A DNA stretch of 64,000 nt, taken from contig JALMGJ010000008.1 of NCBI GenBank assembly GCA_023362775.1, positions 37,622,501 through 37,686,500 on the forward strand, read 5' to 3'. Below the pieces are notes generated by a model. The model was not told the DNA's origin. It saw only the letters and a list, made by a program, of their open reading frames with translations, and ran no database searches. Position numbers and translations under genes: made by a program. The DNA comes from Charina bottae (lineage: Eukaryota; Chordata; Lepidosauria; Squamata; Charinaidae). This document shows, piece after piece, positions 10,893-22,050 of the stretch (positions within the stretch are counted from its first letter, which is position 1; each line of letters begins with the position of its first letter).

Positions 10893-11772
10893 TATCTATG
10901 GGGGAGTTTATCTTTAATTAGACTTTTTTGCAGTTTTATTGGATAGTTACTTAATAAGACATTTTAAAGAAGAGAAAGAAAAGAAAGAAATAAGATAAAT
11001 GAACAAACACGGAATACAAATGTTGTAGAGGTTATAGTTTTCCAGTTAATTTTGAATAATTAAATAAATTATATATTTTACAAGGTATCTAAATTAGAAC
11101 ACACTATTAGCAACATGGATTGAATTTACTTTGGCACATAATCTACTTGGTGATTTATACTGTGTTGACCATGGTTCTTGATATTCAGGTTTAGTTTAAA
11201 GCTTAGTAGCCATTCTTAATGACTATTTCTTACAATGGAATGTACCTGTAATTTGGCCTTCAGTGAGTCTCACAAGGCAGTACATGTCTGAGTGTATTCA
11301 CTCAAACTAAAACACTTTTTGCAGGATTCTGCCTGCACAAACCCAGGGCAGGCACAGTCTTTTGCTTCCCTAATATAGCTGGTATGTTGTCCTGTGAGCC
11401 ACTAAAACAACAGTTAATTCATTTATTTTTTTTACCTGTCCTGAAAGTAGTTCAAAAATGAAATATTAAAATTTATTCCCCTCCCCAAAATGTATGTAAG
11501 AGCAGCAGAATAAAGGCAATTTGGCAGCATTAAAGTTCATCATTAAAAATGAATAAAAATAGATACAGCAGAGAGTGCCTGCTCATGGATTGGTTTCACA
11601 GATTGTCCTAAGCCATGGTTTGGGTAATTAGGGGTTGTGCACCATAATTGACTAAGATCATAATGCTAAACTATGGTTTCTAAACCTAGTGATTAGCTTT
11701 ACGTATCAGGTTTACCGATTACAATGACCACCATAACTGAAAGGTTTAATCATCCATCACCAACTTGGGATC
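10893..11772. other. AT-rich DNA, possible diffuse repeat at 11590-11760
   Basis: The end of this stretch has repeated CCATGGTTTGG, CTATGGTTTCT and similar words like those near 40480 and 54590, suggesting an old unclassified interspersed repeat. The rest shows nothing. Confidence 0.3.
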
Positions 11773-12055
11773 TTCTAGATCAGGGGTGGGGAACGTCCGG
11801 CCTGCAGGCTGTATAAGGCCCGCAAAATCATTTGGTCTGGCCCTAGGAGCTCCCGCTCACAAACCCCGCCCCCTTCCGTGCAATTGGCTCCCGCCTGCAA
11901 ACCCCGCCCCCTTCCGTGTGATTGGCTCCCGCCCGCAAACCCCGCCCCCTTCCATGCGATTGGCTCCCGCCCGCAAACCCTACCCCCGGTCCACGAATGA
12001 TATTATAAATATCCAAATGGCCCTTGGCAGAAAAAAAGGGACCCCTGTTCTAGAT
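11773..12055. mobile_element. hAT MITE with ATTGGCTCCCGCC array
   Basis: A perfect 8-bp target duplication TTCTAGAT (11773-11780 and 12048-12055) flanks a 267-bp element starting CAGGGGTGGGGAACGTCC and ending GGGACCCCTG. Its middle is three to four ~37-bp repeats of GATTGGCTCCCGCCCGCAAA type, the same array as at 5265-5390. The shared array suggests the two elements are related. Confidence 0.92.
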
Positions 12056-12515
12056 GTTCCTATTATTATCCCCAGTTGCCATGCCAGCAGCCGGAGAGGA
12101 CCAATGTAGCGGGTCTTTTCTTACATTCTTAAACTGCTCTTGGAGCCATATACTGATGGCTTACAATAAAATTGCTGCATTAGCACACGTGACTTTGTTA
12201 TCAAAATGATTTTCCCATACTTTATTTTCCAGAGGGAACTGTTGAAGAAGAAAGATTGTGCTCAAAAGTGTGTGAGAGTTATCAGTTTGGATGAAGCTGT
12301 ATTCCACTCCCTTCCCAACAGTTCAGAAAACACAAATTATTTTTCTTTCCCCAGCTCCAGTCCCTTGGAGTTTCATAGCCTCAAGGGCTTCATCATCTTC
12401 CTTCCTTTTGCCTTTGGACCATGACTGCAGAGGCTATATATGCACTGTCTGGGACCAGTCAATGGTCTGCCTTTGAAATGGAAGGAGGAAATGCTAAGGG
12501 AAAACATGAGCATAG
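12056..12515. other. No recognisable feature
   Basis: Short overlapping ORFs only. Confidence 0.4.
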
Positions 12516-12665
12516 GGCTAGAGCAGTGTTTCTCAACCTTGGCAGCTTCAAGTTGTGTGGACTTCAACTCCCAGAATTCCTCAGCCAGCATGCTGGCTGG
12601 GAAATTCTGGAAGTTGAAGTCCATACATCTTCAAGTTGCCAAGGTTGAGAAACACTGGACTAGAG
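12516..12665. mobile_element. Palindromic hAT MITE (CAGTGTTTCTCAACCTTGG family)
   Basis: A 134-bp near-perfect palindrome (12524-12657) starts CAGTGTTTCTCAACCTTGG and ends with its complement. It is flanked by 8-bp repeats GGCTAGAG and GACTAGAG (7 of 8). Other copies or halves lie at 15061, 25109, 28000, 35412 and 55630. Confidence 0.88.
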
Positions 12666-13175
12666 AATAAAGAGGGAATAGGGATTTGAAGGAGGCTGAC
12701 TCCACTGTGGCTGAAGACATGCTGTGAGCTGGCAGGTGGTTATGTTGTATTGGGCTGTAGATGCTATTTATACCTTTCAGGACCCCAAGGTGCAATGACA
12801 GCATCTACTGCGTCCTCATTTCTCCACTCATCTTCCTTTGGTGGAGTAATATGAGAGGTTTGCTGGCCAAAGGAATTTGGGAAGTAAAAGAGATAAGGTA
12901 GAAAAGGAAAAGGCAAGAGATACAGCTGCACCCTATCTTAATATGTAAAAACACTGCAAGCAGTTGCAATCCTATATAAAATTGACCAGTGAGACGTCAC
13001 ATGTGTTTGGAAGCAGAGCTTAGTAACTTATGAACAAGTAAAATATCTGCACAGATTTACTTGTAAGTGTCCCAAACTGCTGCAACCAGCTGAGAGGAAG
13101 GCCAGTGCTACTATTTAACAGATCTGGTCTAGTTAACAGACTGCCCTTGGAGGAAAACATGTTTTTTTTTCCCCA
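12666..13175. other. No recognisable feature
   Basis: AT-rich DNA leading into an L2 fragment. Confidence 0.4.
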
Positions 13176-13497
13176 GTGGAGAAAATGTTGAGGAAAAGTG
13201 ATTCCCATTTGGATTACTGTAACACGCTCTACATGGGGCTTCCCTTGAAGACCACCCAGAAACTACAACTGGTCCAGAATGCAGAGGCATGTAAAGTGTT
13301 GGGCATCCCTAGATTCTCTCATATTAACCCCTGTTGTGTAAACTGCAGTGGCTCCCATTTTCTTTCCAGGTGCAATTCAAGGGGCTGGTTATCACCTTTA
13401 AAGCCGTACATGGCACAGGACCAGGTTATCTGCAGAACAGCCTCTTCCTAAGAGTATCTGCCCATCTCACCAGAGTGGATAGGGTGGGCGTGCTCCA
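13176..13497 (+). pseudogene. L2-group LINE fragment, upstream piece
   Basis: Encodes SHLDYCNTLYMGLPLKTTQKLQLVQNAEA and, after a frameshift near 13330, LQWLPFSFQVQFKGLVITFKAVHGTGPGYLQ. This is the conserved C-terminal region after the RT domain of L2-group elements. The copy stops at the pyrimidine repeat at 13498 and its 3' end resumes at 14217, so a later block split it. Confidence 0.8.
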
Positions 13498-13613
13498 GGT
13501 CCCTCCCTCCCTCCCTCCCTCCCTCCCTCCCTCCCTCCCTCCCTCCCTCCCTCCCTTCCTTCCTTCCTTCCTTCCTTCCTTCCTTCCTTCCTTCCTTCCT
13601 TCCTTCCTTCCTT
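13498..13613. repeat. (CCCT)n-(CCTT)n compound microsatellite
   Basis: About 57 bp of CCCT units then about 58 bp of CCTT units, all polypyrimidine. It sits at the 3' (tail) side of the minus-strand SINE that follows and may have grown from its A-rich tail. Confidence 0.95.
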
Positions 13614-14216
13614 CATTTTTATCCTGCCTTTATTATTGTTATAAATAACTCAAGGTGGCGAACATACCTATTACTTCTTCCTCCTCCTATTTTCCACACA
13701 ACAGCAATCCTGTGAGGTGAGTTGGGCTGAGAGAGAATGACTGGCCCAAGGTCACCTAGCTGCCTTTCATGCCTAAGGCGGGACTAGAACTCTCAGTCTC
13801 CTGGTTTGCCATTGGCTCCTTCCTAGGGCTGAGAGACAGGGACTGGCCCAAGGTCACCCAGCCGGCTTTCATGCCTAAGGCGGGACTAGAACTCTCAGTC
13901 TCCTGGTTTGCCATTGGCTCCTTCCTAGGGCTGAGAGACAGGGACTGGCCCAAGGTCACCCAGCCGGCTTTCATGCCTAAGGCAGGACTAGAACTCACAG
14001 TCTCCTGGTTTGCCATTGGCTCCTTCCTAGGGCTGAGAGACAGGGACTGGCCCAAGGTCACCCAGCCGGCTTTCGTGCCTAAGGCGGGACTAGAACTCTC
14101 ACTCTCCTGGTTTGCCTTTGGCTCCTTCCTAGGGCTGAGAGACAGGGCCTCGTCCAAGGTCACCCAGCCGGCTTTCGTGCCTAAGGCGGGACTGGAACTC
14201 TCAGTCTCCTGGTTTC
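13614..14216 (-). mobile_element. tRNA-derived SINE with 102-bp internal tandem array
   Basis: On the minus strand the 3' end is an L2-like tail (CCACCTTGAGTTATTTATAA then AATAAAGGCAGGAT). Upstream lie about four to five head-to-tail units of exactly 102 bp; the equivalent positions are 13769, 13871, 13973, 14075 and 14177. Each unit joins SINE body sequence (CCTAGGAAGGAGCCAATGGC) back to the SINE head (CAGGAGACTGAGAGTTCTAG). Because 102 is a multiple of 3, both strands stay open and give ORFs of 191 and 159 residues with a 34-residue repeat; these are not genes. The tRNA-like 5' end is missing. Confidence 0.85.
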
Positions 14217-14500
14217 TATGCCTTTTCCGTTGCAACCCCTGCCCTATGGAATCCCCTCCCCCCCGAGATCTGACAGGACCCCACCCTTTTAATTCTCTAA
14301 GGAGAGCACTTAAGACCTGGCTCTTCCCCCAAGCATTGGCTTAGCGTGAGGTTAGAGTGGGAGAGAGTGGGAGGGTTGCAACAGGGAAGTGTGGCTGTGG
14401 CGATAGGTTTTAATGTTAATTAATTCTTGGTTGTGAGCTGCCCAGAGTTTGGTTTAAGATGGGCAGCTATAGAAGTGTTTTTTTAAAAATAATAATATAT
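14217..14500 (+). pseudogene. L2-group LINE fragment, 3' end (continuation of 13176)
   Basis: Encodes a decayed C-terminus ending in LRRALKTWLFPQA, matching the FRKALKTWLCHLAW end of the other L2 copies. It is followed by the 3' UTR and the GTGAGCTGCCCAGAGTTTGG tail. The tail hairpin is imperfect here. Confidence 0.75.
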
Positions 14501-15060
14501 CCTTGCTGACCATTTCCCCAGTCCTGCCCAGCTGCCTTTAGTAAAAGCCTGGCCTGGAGGGAGGAGTGGGATTAATTAGAACAGGATAAGATCAAATAGA
14601 TTTAGTGGGAAGGAGGAACCTACAGTATCTCTTTGTTTAATGGTTAGAAGAGTTTGAGACCAAATCCGTAGGAATTATTTGTGGTAGAAAAGACTCAGAA
14701 TTGTATATTTGAGAGAGACTTAATTAGTACTCGTTTATGCATTTTGCATTCATATTATTTTGTCTGCACAAAAATATAGCTGCTATGTTTTCCCATTTTG
14801 TTTTTCCTATAATCAATTGTATAATTTTGAATCATAACTAGCATTCAGTGAAGCACTGTGTTCCACCAAAAAAAATAGTGTACTTAATGCAAACATTTCC
14901 TATGTTATCTTTAGTCTTTGAAAGAGCTTGCCTCTCCTTTTGGGGATGTAAATTCTATCCTACATTGACTTTCTTTCTCTTGACCAATTCACTTTTCCTT
15001 CATATATTTGTTTTACACTTTGTGGTCCTCATTCATTCTCTCTCTACATTCTCTGTATAT
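14501..15060. other. No recognisable feature
   Basis: AT-rich DNA between the split L2 and the next MITE. Confidence 0.4.
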
Positions 15061-15160
15061 CAGTGTTTCTAAACCTTGGGAACTTTTTGGGGAATTGGGG
15101 AATTCTGGGAGTTGAAGTCCACACATCTTAAAGTTCCCAAGGTTGAGAAACATCACTCTG
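15061..15160. mobile_element. Degraded palindromic hAT MITE
   Basis: The left end CAGTGTTTCTAAACCTTGGG and a right half with GAGTTGAAGTCCACACATC and GGTTGAGAAACAT match the family at 12524. The right terminus carries extra bases, so the target duplication is unclear. Confidence 0.75.
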
Positions 15161-15297
15161 CATGAAAAACCATCCTGATGTGCTTGTTTTATATTGGTCA
15201 CTAGTTTTGTATCCAGTTTGCATTTACTGTATTCCTATTTTTTCTTGTTTTACCACATACATGTTTTAAGCATTCCCATTCCTTTCAACGTTTATGT
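15161..15297 (-). pseudogene. Unclassified LINE, C-terminal piece
   Basis: The minus strand reads like a decayed GKTRKDRIRN-type C-terminal LINE segment (ATGTATGTGGTAAAACAAG). It appears to be the continuation of the LINE at 17098-18035 interrupted by the L2 at 15298-17097. The assignment depends on that order and is tentative. Confidence 0.4.
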
Positions 15298-17097
15298 TTA
15301 TTTATGTATTTATTTTATTTATTTTTCAAATTTATTCCCCGCCCATCTCCCATGCAAGGGACTCTGGGCGGGTTACAATAAATAAAAATTTAAAAACTAT
15401 ACAAAATATCTAAAAACACAAGCAAAACATAATAAAATAAAGTCCAAGATGGATTTGGACCCGCAGAATAGATCGTGGAGCTACGGGGCCAGCCAACCCC
15501 AGGAGGCACTACCACCTCCGTCGTCCCAGGCCAGGTGGCAGAGCCAGGTCTTAAGGGCCTTCCGAAAGGCCAGGAGGGAGGGGGCCAGTCTCACCTCCGG
15601 GGGCAGAATATTCCACAAGGCGGGCACTATCGCAGAGAAGGCACGCCTCCTGGACCCCGCTAGATGGAATTCTCTTGTTGAGGGGGTCCGAAGCATGCCC
15701 TTTCTGCATGCACGGGTGGGGCGGGCCGACGTTATCGGGACGAGACGGTCCCTCAGGTACCCTGGTCCTATGCCATGTAGGGCTTTAAAGGTAATCACCA
15801 ACACCTTGAATTGGACCCGGAAGCAAACTGGCACCCAATGCAGCTCGCGTAGCAGGGGTGTCACATGTGCCGATCTTCTAGCACTCATAACTGCTCGTGC
15901 CGCTGCATTCTGCACCAGCTGAAGCTTCCGGATACTCTTCAAGGGTAGCCCCATGTAGAGCGCATTACAATAGTCTATACGGGAGATGACAAGGGTGTGA
16001 GTGACTGTTCGGAGGGCCTCCCGATCCAGGAAAGGGCATAACTGGCGCACAACTCGCAGCTGTGCAAAGGCCCTCCTGGCCACGACTGCCACCTGCTCTT
16101 CGAGCAGGAGTCGCGAGTCCAGGAGGACCCCCAGATTCCGCACTGGATCCGAGTGGGGTAGTGCAGCCCCCCCCCAGAACCAAAGATGACAACTTCCCGG
16201 ATCCAGGGGGGCCATCAATCCACAGCCACTCTGTCTTACCAGGGTTCAGTTGAAGCCTGTTGTTCCCCATCCAGACCCCCACAGCCTCCAGGCACTGAGA
16301 TAAGGCATTGACCGCATCACTTACTTCACCCGGGATGGAGATGTATAACTGGGTATCATCAGCATATTGGTGATACCTCATCCCGTGGTGGCGGATGATC
16401 TCACCCAGTGGCTTCATGTAGATGTTAAATAGGAGTGGAGAGAGAACCGACCCCTGCGGCATCCCACAAGTCAGGGGTCGCGGGTCAGCTCTCTCCTCCC
16501 CTATCAACACCGACTGGGAACGGCCCTGGAGAAAGGAGGCGAACCAGCGCAAAACCACGCCGCCCACCCCCAACTCCTCGAGCCGCCCCAAAAGTATACT
16601 GTGGTCGACGGTATCGAAAGCCGCTGAGAGATCTAAGAGAGCAAGGATGGACGCACTCCATCCCGCTGTCGCCAGAGATCATCCATAAGCGTGACCAATG
16701 CGGTCTCCGTCCCATATCCCGGCCTGAAACCTGACTGGAAGGGGTCCAGATAATCCGTTTCCTCCAGAATCCTCTGGAGTTGCAACGCCACCACCTTCTC
16801 AACCACCTTTCCTAAAAAGGGAAGGTGGGAGACTGGGCGAAAATTGCCCAGGATTGTAGGGTCCAGGGAAGGTTTCTTGAGGAGGGGGTGCACCAGCGCC
16901 TCCTTAAAGGCAGCCGGGAACACCCCCTCACTCAAGGACGAATTAATCATCGCCTGGACCCAGCCACATGTCACCTCACTAGCTGATTTCACCAGCCAGG
17001 AGGGACATGGGTCAAGCTGACATGTGGTGGCGTTTACAATCCGGAGGATCTTGTCTACTTCATCAGGCGCAACAGGATCAAAAAAATCCTGGCTTAC
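15298..17097 (-). mobile_element. L2-group LINE copy A (5'-truncated, frameshifted)
   Basis: Non-LTR retrotransposon on the minus strand; in an intact copy this protein reverse transcribes its own RNA at a nicked target. Read 5' to 3': FDPVAPDEVDKILRIVNATT, LKEALVHPLLKKP-type fingers, [16 protein letters not shown] motif A (frameshifted), [34 protein letters not shown] with catalytic YADD intact, then [20 protein letters not shown] and the C-terminal FKALHGIGPGYLRDRL. The 3' UTR ends in an inverted repeat CCGCCCAGAG..GATGGGCGG and (AAAT)n. The frame is spread over four ORFs (17184-16633, 16802-16485, 16591-15965, 16218-15481), so at least three frameshifts exist. No endonuclease domain is present. 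It is inserted in another LINE. Confidence 0.9.
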
Positions 17098-17385
17098 CCA
17101 GTTCTCACTTCTATGTAGCAGAAGGAAATTCTTGCACACGGCCATTTTTGCTTCTTTTGACTTTAATTCCTTGGAATAGACCACATTCTACCCACTACCT
17201 TTCTACCACTATTTGCACTTCTTAAATGTTTCATTCATTTCCCCATTTTCAGTAAATATTCTAACAAGGTACACAAATTAATCTACATGCTCTAATTTTC
17301 CACTATTTATGGGTCAGTTTTCCTTGTCAAATGCAACTATATTGGCCTTTAATAAATTAATTTTCAAATCCATACTCTTCATTGT
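17098..17385 (-). pseudogene. Unclassified LINE, post-RT piece
   Basis: Minus-strand translation gives LKINLLKANIVAFDKEN, then FVYLVRIFTENGEMNETFKK, then KEAKMAV..LLLHRSENWV. This is the order seen after motif C in many LINE RTs (LKIN..KT.VM, then F.YLG, then L.YGSE.W). It is cut by the L2 at 17097 and by a SINE at 17386. Confidence 0.7.
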
Positions 17386-17629
17386 ATCATTTTTTTTAAT
17401 CTGTTCAATCGTGTCCAATCCTTGGAGACTGCCTGGACAAGTCCCTGCAGTTTTCCTGGCAAGTTTTTTTGGAAGTGGTTTGCTACTGCCTTCTTCCTAG
17501 GGCTGAGAGAGAGTGACTGGCCCAAGGTCACCCAGCTGGCTTTATGCCTAAAGTGGGACTAGAACTCATGGTCTCCCGGTTTCTAGCCCAGTGCCTTAAC
17601 CACTAACCCAAACTGGCTCTCATCATTTT
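17386..17629 (-). mobile_element. tRNA-derived SINE with BovB-like tail
   Basis: Minus-strand element, 17394-17621, flanked by 8-bp repeats ATCATTTT (17386-17393, 17622-17629). The head reads GGGTTAGTGGTTAAGGCACT with a B-box-like GAGTTCTAGTCCC; the body has GGTGACCTTGGGCCAGTCAC; the tail has GCAAACCACTTCC..AAACTGCAGGG and ends GGACACGATTGAACAG, like the BovB 3' end. It interrupts the unclassified LINE. Confidence 0.85.
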
Positions 17630-18035
17630 ATCATACATTCTCTTTAATTTTTGCTGCAAATCATTTGGGTTCTCAGTCAACAACATGATATCATCTGCGT
17701 ATGCAAGTGTGCATTTGTTCAGTTCCCCATCAACACATCTCTAACATCACTAAAAACAATTCCTTATTCATTTTTCCATAAATACATTGAACAGTTGGGG
17801 ATATCACCCATCTTTATCTTAATCCTAGCTCAATATTGAACCATTCACTAAGCATTCCATTTATTCTCATGCATGCTTTAGTTCCATCATATACCATTCT
17901 TATCAAATTCAGCATCTATATTTGCTTAGAACATACTATCATTCAATCTTATTCCCTTTATCATAGGTTTTCTATTAACACACCATAAATGTTTTCATAT
18001 TCAGTAAAGTAACTTTAAAGTGTGGACACTAAACA
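17630..18035 (-). pseudogene. Unclassified LINE, RT core piece
   Basis: On the minus strand: DGTKACMRINGMLSEWFNIE (between motifs A and B), then a damaged LSPTVQCIYG segment, then LAYADDIMLLTENPNDLQQKL with the catalytic YADD box at 17690-17704. The pattern is that of an AP-endonuclease-type LINE RT, but I cannot place the clade. It continues at 17098-17385 after the SINE. Confidence 0.75.
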
Positions 18036-18044
18036 TACTTTAGA

Positions 18045-18150
18045 AGTTTATTTATTTATTTGTCAAATTTATCAGCGCCCATCTCCCCCAGAAGAGGGAC
18101 TCTGGGCAGTTTACAGTAAAAACATAATTAATTAAATACAGTTATAAATA
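18045..18150 (-). repeat. Solo L2 3' tail
   Basis: TTTATTTATTTGTCAAATTT, then GCCCATCTCCC..GGGACTCTGGGC and TTTACAGTAAA: the L2 3' terminal hairpin in reverse orientation with nothing of the ORF. Confidence 0.8.
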
Positions 18151-18597
18151 CAGTAAAATAGTTCCTTGCAATTGGCAATGCAAGCACCACACTTAGTTGA
18201 AGTGGCAAACATTAAATTATGGAATTAAGCAAAATCTGATTTGATTTGGAAAATTAGTCCAGATTGATTCAGTGGTTTGAATCAGTTTGGTTAATTGATC
18301 CCAGGTGATTCAGACATTTGAATCTAATTGTGGAATCAGATAAATTCAGAGTTCTGGATTGATTTGGAAAAAGTTGTTTCTGTGTATGCAGAGAAATTTC
18401 CAGATTGTTCAGTCTGAGGACAACCAATCTGATTATTCAAATTGACTCTGTACACTACATTCAGACTTTCAGACATGGTTGCATGCAGGTCAGTAGTGGA
18501 TCTAGTAGAGATGGGTTGATGTGAAACTTCGTGTCCTCTTTACATGTTATTTCCCCATGGTGTGGAATCACACTGGGAGGTAATGCTGTTGTTGTTA

Positions 18598-18740
18598 TTT
18601 TATTTGTATTCTGCCTTACTGTGAGAACTAAAGATGGTGAATGTTGGGGATCTCCATTGTATAACAGCAATTCTGTAAAGTAGGTTGGGCTGAGAAATAG
18701 TAACTGGGCCAAAGTCACTCTGAACTCCATGACTAAGGCT
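18598..18740 (-). repeat. Old SINE remnant with L2-like tail
   Basis: TTATTTGTATTCTGCCTTAC, then AAGTAGGTTGGGCTGAGA and GTAACTGGGCCAAAGTCACT correspond in order to the tail and body of the SINE at 46590. The head is lost. Confidence 0.6.
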
Positions 18741-19949
18741 ATACATACTTGGAAGTAGGCTATTAAATCCAGAATCTTGCCATCTGCCACATAGATAGGA
18801 TAGTCAATCATTGTTCTGCAGTGCCAGTTCATTTGCAGAGTTTCTGTGTGCTATATTTTCAGTACAGTCTGTTTCCTGCTGCCGTCCAACTCAATTATGG
18901 ACACTTTATAGAATAAGTATAATTAAATTAGCTCTAGCCAAAAGGAAGTCTGACTAATGCAGAATCAGAGAGATTGTCCTCTGTTGTTCTTAAAGATTTG
19001 CACAGATGTTTCACAGAAGCAAGCTAAAGAAGATGATGGATGCAGAGTGAACACAAATTTCCCCTTATATTCAAAATCAAGGGCCAAATTAAAAGCATCG
19101 TTGCATCTAATATACAGAGGGATTTCTTTTCTTAATGCAAAATGCTTCCATTGGAGACCATAATTAATGAAACTGTGTAATAAAGCTATAGTTCTATACA
19201 CATTGGGAAATAAGTTATTATGAAATCAGAGAGGTTTGTGTGAATGTTTGTGAATGACTTGGATACAAAATCATTTGATCTCCCTATTTTCCTCTTTCTG
19301 CCACCAAAACGTACGGTATAGATTCTGGCAATACATCTGCGGGATGTATACCTGGTTTGTTGAATATCTTCACTAGAAATATTTCAGTGATGTTGACTTT
19401 GTTAAACATCGAGTTATGATTATCTTATTTCCTGATCATATGCCGCTGATTTTTTCAAGTGAAATAAGGAGAAGGATGAAAATAATTGTGTGTTTGCGAG
19501 TAAGACTTACAAGTTTCCTTCCCCATTTTTTTGCTGTTTTCCCCTTTTCTTTAAATCTTCAGTGATCTGGCTGAGGTTGTTTTCCTCCTTCTCAGAATTG
19601 TCCTGAATAGAATACTAGCCTGTTCTATCTTTCCAGTAGCAGCCCCCAAACTTCCTACATTTCATGAATTAAGTAATGTAACTGACATTAATTTAGTATT
19701 GTTAATACAGCTAATATGAATGTATTGTAGAAAGTATACTGGGGTCTCAATTTGTAATGACATAGTTTTTGAGTTCCAGTTGCATCAAATAGCAACAGTG
19801 AAAAGTTTATCTTACTTTCTTCCCTTAAATATTAAGTTTTAAAAATCTCTGGCTTCAATTCAGTTGATGCAGATTTATATGTGGGATACAGAGTGGGATA
19901 CAGATAATGATTGTCTGCTCACTGAGCCTCCATTTTGCATTTGGCAACA
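18741..19949. other. Repeat-poor stretch
   Basis: No transposon signature was seen. 18950-19250 has even composition without simple repeats and is a candidate conserved non-coding segment. No coding potential was recognised. Confidence 0.4.
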
Positions 19950-19970
19950 CTTTATTTATTTATTTATTTA

Positions 19971-20001
<31 letters not shown>

Positions 20002-22050
20002 TGTCACTGCCCATCTCTTCCCACTGGAGGGATTCTGGGCGGTTTACAACAGCATAATCAATAAAACAATAAATTACAATATATAAATTACAATATATAA
20101 AATACAATTAGAGCTAAAAATAAATATAAATAAAAATAAAAAATGAAATCCAATGGCTGATGATCTAACTGAGTCCTTGTATACAAAGAGCACTGGCACT
20201 AGCCATCCCCAAACATGCCTACTCCTTTCCTCGCCCCAAGCCAGGTGGCAGAGCCAGGTCTTCAAATTCCTCTGGAAGGCCAGGAGCGATTGGGATAACC
20301 TCATCTCCAGGGGTAGGATGTTCCAGAGGGCGGGAGCTACTGCAGAGAAGGCCTGCCTCCTGGACCCCGCCAACTGGAATTCTCTTACCGACGGGGTCTG
20401 CAACATGCCCTCTCTGCAGGATCGGGTGGGACGGGTTCATGTAATGGGGAAGAGGTGGTCTCTCAGGTAGCCTGGCCCCATGCCATGTAGGGCTTTAAAG
20501 ATGATAACCAACACCTTGAATTGGACCCGGAAGCAAACTGGAACCCAATGCAGCTCGCGTAATAAGGTGTTATATGTGCCCTTCTAGGGACACCAAAGAT
20601 GGCCCGTGCGGCTGCATTCTGGACCAGCTGTAGCTTCCAGATACTCTTCAGGGGTAGCCCCATGTAGAGCACATTGCAATAGTCTATACGGGAGAAAACA
20701 AGGGCATGAGTGACCATTCGAAGGGCCTCCCAATCCAGGAAGGGGCGTAACTGATGCACAACACGAAGCTGCGCAAAGGCCCTCCTAGCCACGGCTGCCA
20801 CCTGCTCTTCGAGCAGGAGCCATGAGTCCAGGAGAACCCCTAGACTACACACCAGGCCTGTCTGGGCAGTGCAACCCCATCCAGAACCACAGATGACAAT
20901 GTCCCGGATATGGAAGAGCCATTAACCCACAGCCACTCCATCTTACCAGGGTTCAGCTGAAGCCTGTTGTTCTCCATCCAGACCCCTACAGCCCCCAGGC
21001 ACCGAGAGAGGGCGTCAGCATCACTTACTTCCCCTGGGATGGAGATATACAACTGAGTATGATCAGCATATTGGTGATACCTCATCGCATTGTGACAGAT
21101 GATCTCGCCCAGTGGTTTCATGTACTGTAAATGTTAAAAAGGAGCGGAGAGAGCACCCCACAAAGGGGTTGAGGGTCAGATCTCTCGGCCCCTATCACCA
21201 CTGATTGGGACCAGCCCTGGAGGAAGGAAGTGAACCAGCGCAACACCACCCCACCCACCCCCAACTCCCTGAGCTGTCCCGAAAGGATACCATGCTTGAT
21301 GGTATCGAAAGCCGCTGAGAGATCAAGCAGAGCCAGGATGGATGCACTGCCACCATCCCGCTCCCGCCAGAGATCATCCATGAGTGCGACCAATGCAGTC
21401 TCCACCCCATATCTGGGCCTCAAACCTGACCAAAGAGGGTCTAGATAATCCGTTTCATCCAGAACTCTCTGGAGCTGCAATGCCACCACTTTCTCAACCA
21501 CCTTCCCCAAAAAGGGGAGGTGGGAGACTGGATGAAAATTGTCCAGTACAGTAGGGTCTAGCGATGGTTTCTTGAGGAGGGGGTGTACCAGCGCCTCCTT
21601 AAAGGCAGTTGGAAACACCCCCTCCCCTAAGGATGTATTAACCATCACTTGGATCCAACCACATGTCACCTCCCGAGCTGCTTTCACCAGCCAGGAGGGA
21701 CATGGGTCTAGATGACAAGTGGTAGCATTTACTGTCCGGAGGATCCTGTCCACTTCCTCAGGTCCAACAGGATCAAACTGTTCCCAGATAACTAGGTAAG
21801 TACGTTCCACCGGTATCTCTCCAGACCATGCCTCACACTTGGCATCCAACTTGGAACAAATCCAAGCGATTTTATCCTCCACATGCTCAGAAAACTCCTC
21901 AGCAAGGCCCTGTAGGTGGGTTTCTACACCCACCTTCCCCAGAAGGGATCGGGTGATCTTAAACAGGGCTGTCTGGCAGCATTCTCCAGATGCAATAAGA
22001 GCGGAGAAATACTGCATAATGGATCTTGTCCAGAAGGCAGCCATGGAAAA
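19950..22050 (-). mobile_element. L2-group LINE copy B (5'-truncated)
   Basis: The longest piece of the RT N-terminal side in the window: the minus frame 22044-21118 (308 aa) has LAEEFSEHVEDKIAWICSKL, FDPVGPEEVDRILRTVNATT, KEALVHPLLKKPSLDPTVLD, FLGKVVEKVVALQLQRVLDE and [17 protein letters not shown] deletion removes part of the PQGSVLSP box (reads [12 protein letters not shown]). Motif C is YADHT, with the second catalytic aspartate changed to histidine, so this copy cannot be active. The C-terminal parts are at 20852-20463 and 20406-20074. The 3' end has the GGGCGG hairpin and an (ATTT)n(GATT)n tail on the plus strand. Confidence 0.9.

Noticed and set aside
13741..14216. CRISPR-like direct repeats
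   Set aside because: The 102-bp units are contiguous without spacers and the genome is vertebrate.
13756..14344. Repeat protein with a 34-residue period (191 aa plus, 159 aa minus)
   Set aside because: The unit is a 102-bp SINE-derived tandem repeat. 102 is divisible by 3, so all frames that lack a stop once stay open. Both strands show it, and it has no promoter or homologue.
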